Below, piece by piece: positions 16,782 to 19,258 of a DNA stretch of 19,258 nucleotides. The first letter of the stretch is position 1; each line of letters starts with the position of its first letter. Source of the stretch: CAZNUM01 sp046861615 (GTDB lineage Bacteria > Fidelibacterota > Marinisomatia > Marinisomatales > TCS55); the NCBI GenBank assembly GCA_046861615.1, contig JBHHUS010000036.1, positions 1-19,258 of the forward strand, read 5' to 3'. The notes under the pieces were generated by a model. It made no database searches. It was not told the origin of the DNA and saw nothing but the letters and a program-made list of their open reading frames with translations. A program made the translations under genes and the position numbers.

Positions 16782-16810
16782 TTGATTTCGAAAGACAAGA
16801 ATCCTAAGTT
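16782..16810 (+). promoter_or_regulatory. Candidate promoter of tRNA-Phe
   Basis: TTGATT (16782-16787, four of six matches to TTGACA), a 17-base spacer, then TAAGTT (16805-16810, three of six matches to TATAAT). It sits at the right distance to start transcription about 10 bases before the tRNA. The hexamers are weak, so this is a positional guess. Confidence 0.35.
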
Positions 16811-16827
16811 TGGCGGCCATTTTCGGC

Positions 16828-16900
<73 letters not shown>

Positions 16901-16948
16901 CTACTTTTTATAGGGGCGAAAATTTGTCCCTTACTGAACAAACTATGG

Positions 16949-17014
16949 GTCGGTGGGCCTCGGCATAGCCGTAGGCTTCTGACTACGGCGAGCCTTCAAT
17001 TCCGCCCCGGGCCA
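16949..17014 (+). pseudogene. Split copy of the tRNA-Phe 3' end
   Basis: GTCGGTGG (16949-16956) equals tRNA-Phe 16873-16880. TTCAATTCCGCCCCGGGCCA (16995-17014) matches tRNA-Phe 16881-16900 in 19 of 20 bases. Between them lie 38 foreign bases, placed exactly at the border of T stem and T loop. No 5' half (acceptor, D or anticodon arm) is present, so it cannot be a working tRNA. It looks like a duplication of the tRNA 3' end, later hit by a small palindromic element, or copied together with it. Confidence 0.75.
16957..16994. repeat. 38-base palindromic insert inside the tRNA fragment
   Basis: The insert can fold in two ways. In the first, GCCTCGGC (16957-16964) pairs with GCCG-T-AGGC (16968-16976) around loop ATA, with one bulged T. 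In the second, CCGTAG (16969-16974) pairs with CTACGG (16983-16988), extended by CTCG (16959-16962) with CGAG (16989-16992). It resembles REP-like short palindromic elements. No second copy was seen in this window. Confidence 0.6.
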
Positions 17015-17032
17015 TGGCTGTTTTTCGACGTG

Positions 17033-17058
17033 AAAACCCCTCGATAAAAGAGGTTTTT
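17033..17058 (+). terminator. Weak terminator-like hairpin behind the tRNA debris
   Basis: CCTC (17039-17042) pairs with GAGG (17050-17053) around a 7-base loop. A run of five T follows (17054-17058) and AAAA lies upstream (17033-17036), which could extend the stem past a CC bulge. The stem is short, so function is doubtful. Confidence 0.3.
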
Positions 17059-17063
17059 ATAAA

Positions 17064-17097
17064 TTGTGAAATTCGGTGGAAATTTTACTTTTCACAA
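17064..17097. repeat. Inverted repeat, 8-base perfect arms
   Basis: TTGTGAAA (17064-17071) is the exact reverse complement of TTTCACAA (17090-17097), with 18 bases between. It lies in AT-rich non-coding DNA. It could be an operator, a recombination remnant or chance. Confidence 0.35.
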
Positions 17098-17228
17098 CAG
17101 CAAGTATTAGGACTAAAAACTTTGTACAATACATTCTAACATTTTCTGTGCCGGACTATAACGTTAGATAAAAATATCCTTAAAGTACACATTGGGTACG
17201 CGGCTATGCATTTCACGACGAATGACAG

Positions 17229-17255
17229 CCGGCCTGTCAAGCCGGAGGTCGCGGG
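17229..17255 (+). pseudogene. tRNA-Asp-like fragment (anticodon arm to 5' T stem)
   Basis: The stem CCGGC/GCCGG encloses the loop CTGTCAA, which would give anticodon GTC (Asp). AGGTC (variable region) and GCGGG (5' half of the T stem) follow, as in many bacterial tRNA-Asp genes. It then breaks off: the expected T loop and acceptor stem are missing, and no D arm or 5' acceptor is evident upstream. It is a tRNA remnant, not a gene. A short echo of tRNA-Phe (CAGAGGACT, 17270-17278) lies 15 bases further on. Confidence 0.5.
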
Positions 17256-17409
17256 CTCCTTGCTTGGTTCAGAGGACTAGGAAGTGTAACATTAACAACG
17301 GCCGCTCCAGTTTTTATCTATCGTCTGGTCATCCTGATTAACATCTTTTTCTGTTATTCAATCTTTTTGTCACGATTCAAAGAACTTGATCTATAACATT
17401 TCATTATTC

Positions 17410-18198
17410 TTACTTCAATAATCTAATCATATCCTTAACCACATCCCCTGCCAAACTGAGATCATATTTAATAGTTGGAAGTAGTAAAATCTCACAATCA
17501 CGGATAAAAACTTCATCGATTAATTTTTCTTCAAGGTTTCTAATAAACTCTTTTTGGTCTATTGACAAATTCTGGTGCTCTAAATAGGCGTAGAATGCTT
17601 CAATAACACGTTTGGGATTGACCATTTTCTCTGTAATTAATTCATACAAATCAAATAAATCCCGTCCCTTTTTCCGTTGGTAGAGCGCTCTCAGTTTTGT
17701 TCCCGCCAATTCATCAATATGATAAGAGGATATTTCAGCCTTGCCCTGATACCATCGAGAGTTGACATTATAATCAATGTGCTCTTCAGCAAATACAGTA
17801 AAGTGTTCACGCGTATTGATTTCTACCTTTATCCTGGCTGTCTGCTCCGGATCAGATTCAGATTGGAACCGATAATAAATTCTAAAACCATCCATCCTCG
17901 AATCAGTACTGCTTACTCCTAACCATGGATTCAATTGCTGTTGTATTGCCTCCACTATTGGTTTAATTGGACCTGCATCTTTTTGAACAAAATCTAAATC
18001 TTCAGAATAACGGAGTGGGGATTTGAAGAATAATTTGTACAAAGCAGTTCCGCCTCTGAACAAAAGTTGATCCCTTAGAAATTCATCCTTGAAGATTTCC
18101 ACCAGTATTCTGCTTATTATCAAATCCTGCTCGATCTGAACATCCCGTTGCCAGGGAGCCACATTCTGCCATTCGGTTATAAAAGCTTGAGGAATCAC
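17410..18198 (-). CDS. abiEii: AbiEii-family nucleotidyltransferase toxin
   Basis: 262 residues. Toxin half of an AbiE type IV toxin-antitoxin/phage-defence pair. Members are nucleotidyltransferases of the DUF1814 (MenT-related) family. Motifs: RGGTALYK (48-55) and RYSEDLDF (63-70), the nucleotidyltransferase G-x-T plus acidic pair; KVEIN (124-128), a third acidic position; and KLRAL...KKGRDLFDLYEL (168-187), the family's C-terminal signature. All key residues appear intact, so it is probably active. The start is GTG (18196-18198), overlapping the antitoxin stop (GTGA). The gene is AT-rich compared with the sprA operon (for example 17581-17640 has 20 G/C of 60, against 33 of 60 at 13081-13140), which suggests transfer. 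No other defence genes or integrase are visible in the window. Confidence 0.9.
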   Translation of the reverse strand: MIPQAFITEWQNVAPWQRDVQIEQDLIISRILVEIFKDEFLRDQLLFRGGTALYKLFFKSPLRYSEDLDFVQKDAGPIKPIVEAIQQQLNPWLGVSSTDSRMDGFRIYYRFQSESDPEQTARIKVEINTREHFTVFAEEHIDYNVNSRWYQGKAEISSYHIDELAGTKLRALYQRKKGRDLFDLYELITEKMVNPKRVIEAFYAYLEHQNLSIDQKEFIRNLEEKLIDEVFIRDCEILLLPTIKYDLSLAGDVVKDMIRLLK

Positions 18199-18968
18199 CC
18201 GGAATAATCGATCTTTTCGTTTATAATGAGCTTCCAGCGTCTGTGCTTCGGTTCTCTGTTCTGGATCAGGGAAGGATTTAAATAGGTATAGATAGGACTA
18301 TGGGCCCTGATCCAATTCTCTATTATAATAGCTCCCTTTTCAAAACCAATAACTTCCAGCAGGTACCCGCCCCGTTGAATAATAGGCAATTGAAAGGCAG
18401 GTATCGCTTTCTTTAATCCTGCAATAGTAATCTGTTCAGTTAGCTCAGAGGTTAACAACGCTACATAATCCAAACCCCCAATACTGCGGTTAAATTGCAC
18501 CAGGTCAAAAAAGGTGGTTTCAACCGTAGAAATTCTTACATATCCAGTTGGTGTCTTTCTCCGACTTGTTGGTGCTGAGCCCACGTTCTTTTTCCGGTAG
18601 AAAACAATCTTATTCTGCCCAAACTTAATTGATCTCCTGGAAGGATAAGTCATTACCTGAAACACCTGAGGACTTTGTTGAGCCGATCCATAAAAAGATG
18701 CCGCGGTCAATAATCCAATGTAATAAGGTACTCGGTAAAACTGCATTAAATCATCAATAAAGCGTTCCACCGGGATACGTCCTGCAAAACTCATTTCTTC
18801 TGGAATAATTACATAAAAACCTCTCGCCGGGTTAACAATCCGGTTTTGCTTACGCAGATTCCTGAGTGCAGCAGTGGTATTCTTTCCCAAGCTCATTTGT
18901 GCTTCTTTGAAAGTAAAGCACCAAATACCGCGATTATTTAAAGCTCTGATATAGTCAGTAGGCCTCAT
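18195..18968 (-). CDS. abiEi: AbiEi-family antitoxin / transcriptional autorepressor
   Basis: 257 residues. The N-terminal winged helix-turn-helix (about 4-55: FTFKEAQMSL...AALRNLRKQNRIVNPARGFYVIIP) is the DNA-binding part typical of AbiEi. The middle and C-terminal parts (about 60-257: YYIGLLTAASFYG, VYRISTVE-like block at 143-150, TTFFDLV) form the family's antitoxin domain. In studied AbiE systems AbiEi binds inverted repeats in its own promoter and represses the operon, and also counters the toxin. ATG start at 18966-18968; no Shine-Dalgarno sequence is seen. A strong inverted repeat lies just upstream. The 4-base overlap with abiEii means coupled translation. The sequence looks intact. 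Confidence 0.88.
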   Translation of the reverse strand: MRPTDYIRALNNRGIWCFTFKEAQMSLGKNTTAALRNLRKQNRIVNPARGFYVIIPEEMSFAGRIPVERFIDDLMQFYRVPYYIGLLTAASFYGSAQQSPQVFQVMTYPSRRSIKFGQNKIVFYRKKNVGSAPTSRRKTPTGYVRISTVETTFFDLVQFNRSIGGLDYVALLTSELTEQITIAGLKKAIPAFQLPIIQRGGYLLEVIGFEKGAIIIENWIRAHSPIYTYLNPSLIQNREPKHRRWKLIINEKIDYSG

Positions 18969-18976
18969 TGTTTCTA

Positions 18977-19029
18977 TAATATCGTTTGCGGAATATGTTA
19001 ATAATCTAAAGTTTATGCAAACAATATTA
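18977..19029 (-). promoter_or_regulatory. abiE promoter with 13-base inverted repeat (candidate AbiEi operator)
   Basis: TAATATCGTTTGC (18977-18989) and GCAAACAATATTA (19017-19029) are reverse complements in 12 of 13 positions, 27 bases apart. The arms start 40 bases apart, about four helical turns. On the minus strand a possible promoter lies between them: TTGCAT (19015-19020), a 17-base spacer, CATATT (18992-18997). One arm overlaps the -35 box. The other covers the expected start site and ends 8 bases before the abiEi ATG. This is the layout expected for AbiEi autorepression. Confidence 0.6.
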
Positions 19030-19258
19030 CATATGTTTTAATAACGCTTCGATCTCTAAATGAATTGTTAAGACAATGAACATGACAAGTTTCTACATTT
19101 ATTAAACAATTCTGTTACTAGAACTCATTCAAATGTTTTTCATTTGTTGCTTACGAAAGGAAGTGTTCAAAGTCCTCTACCCACCATTTTTACCACAACT
19201 TTTGGACAGGAAACTAGTGGAAATTTATCCTTTCATGACAGTATGTAAGAAGACTGAA
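19030..19258. other. Non-coding DNA at the right edge
   Basis: No gene, RNA or clear repeat was recognised on either strand. The stretch is AT-rich and in character like the abiE region. A following gene may begin beyond the window. Confidence 0.4.

Larger units (their letters stand above)
17015..17409. other. Gene-free stretch between tRNA debris and abiEii
   Basis: No reading frame with recognisable coding character was seen on either strand. The stretch holds the weak hairpin at 17033-17058, an 8-base inverted repeat at 17064-17097, and a tRNA-Asp-like fragment at 17229-17255. The last 150 bases before the abiEii stop are AT-rich, with no clear terminator for the toxin-antitoxin transcript. 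Confidence 0.5.

Noticed and set aside
16949..17014. A second functional tRNA
   Set aside because: Only T arm and 3' acceptor strand are present and they are split by an insert; no anticodon arm.
17229..17255. A functional tRNA-Asp
   Set aside because: D arm, T loop and acceptor stem cannot be found around the anticodon arm.

Overview
The window looks like chromosome from an uncultured or little-studied Gram-negative bacterium of the wider Bacteroidota/FCB neighbourhood (for example Neomarinimicrobiota, Calditrichota, Ignavibacteria or KSB1-like lineages). The grounds are a full-length SprA homologue (the outer-membrane translocon of the type IX secretion system, T9SS), PorV/PorQ-type barrels, and two proteins ending in a YPNPF-type secretion/sorting domain. 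The phylum is an inference from family content; no rRNA is present.

Layout. Nearly everything is on the minus strand. At the left edge (1-100) is the N-terminus of a lipoprotein whose body lies outside the window, followed by a 288-base gene-free stretch. Positions 389-15981 hold nine tightly packed minus-strand genes, read from right to left: sprA; an M28 glutaminyl-cyclase-like enzyme; a lipoprotein with two Asp/Gly-rich repeats; a beta-propeller protein with a sorting-type C-terminus; a PorV/PorQ-family barrel; a second barrel; a YibQ-type divergent polysaccharide deacetylase; an L-asparaginase II family protein; and an exported endonuclease/exonuclease/phosphatase-fold protein with its own sorting domain. 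Five junctions are 4-base ATGA overlaps, one is a 17-base overlap, and the last two are gaps of 9 and 15 bases, so this is almost certainly one operon. rdgB (ITP/XTP pyrophosphatase) lies 56 bases upstream on the same strand.

A tRNA-Phe(GAA) gene at 16828-16900 runs the other way. Behind it lies a gene-free stretch of about 500 bases with tRNA debris: a copy of the tRNA-Phe 3' end split by a 38-base palindromic insert exactly at the T-stem/T-loop border, and a tRNA-Asp-like anticodon-arm fragment that also stops at that border. The right end is an AT-rich AbiE-type toxin-antitoxin pair (abiEi-abiEii, GTGA overlap). Its promoter region carries a 13-base inverted repeat (12/13 match), a good candidate AbiEi operator.

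How it works together. The operon reads as a secretion-and-surface module: SprA forms the channel, PorV/PorQ-like barrels are candidate partners, the propeller protein resembles PorZ in architecture, and the nuclease is a likely cargo. The most interesting link is the glutaminyl-cyclase-like enzyme directly behind sprA. Three of the operon's exported proteins (SprA, propeller, nuclease) have Gln right after the likely signal-peptidase I site, and a fourth may. This is the pattern of the Bacteroidetes 'Q-rule', in which the new N-terminal Gln is cyclised to pyroglutamate.
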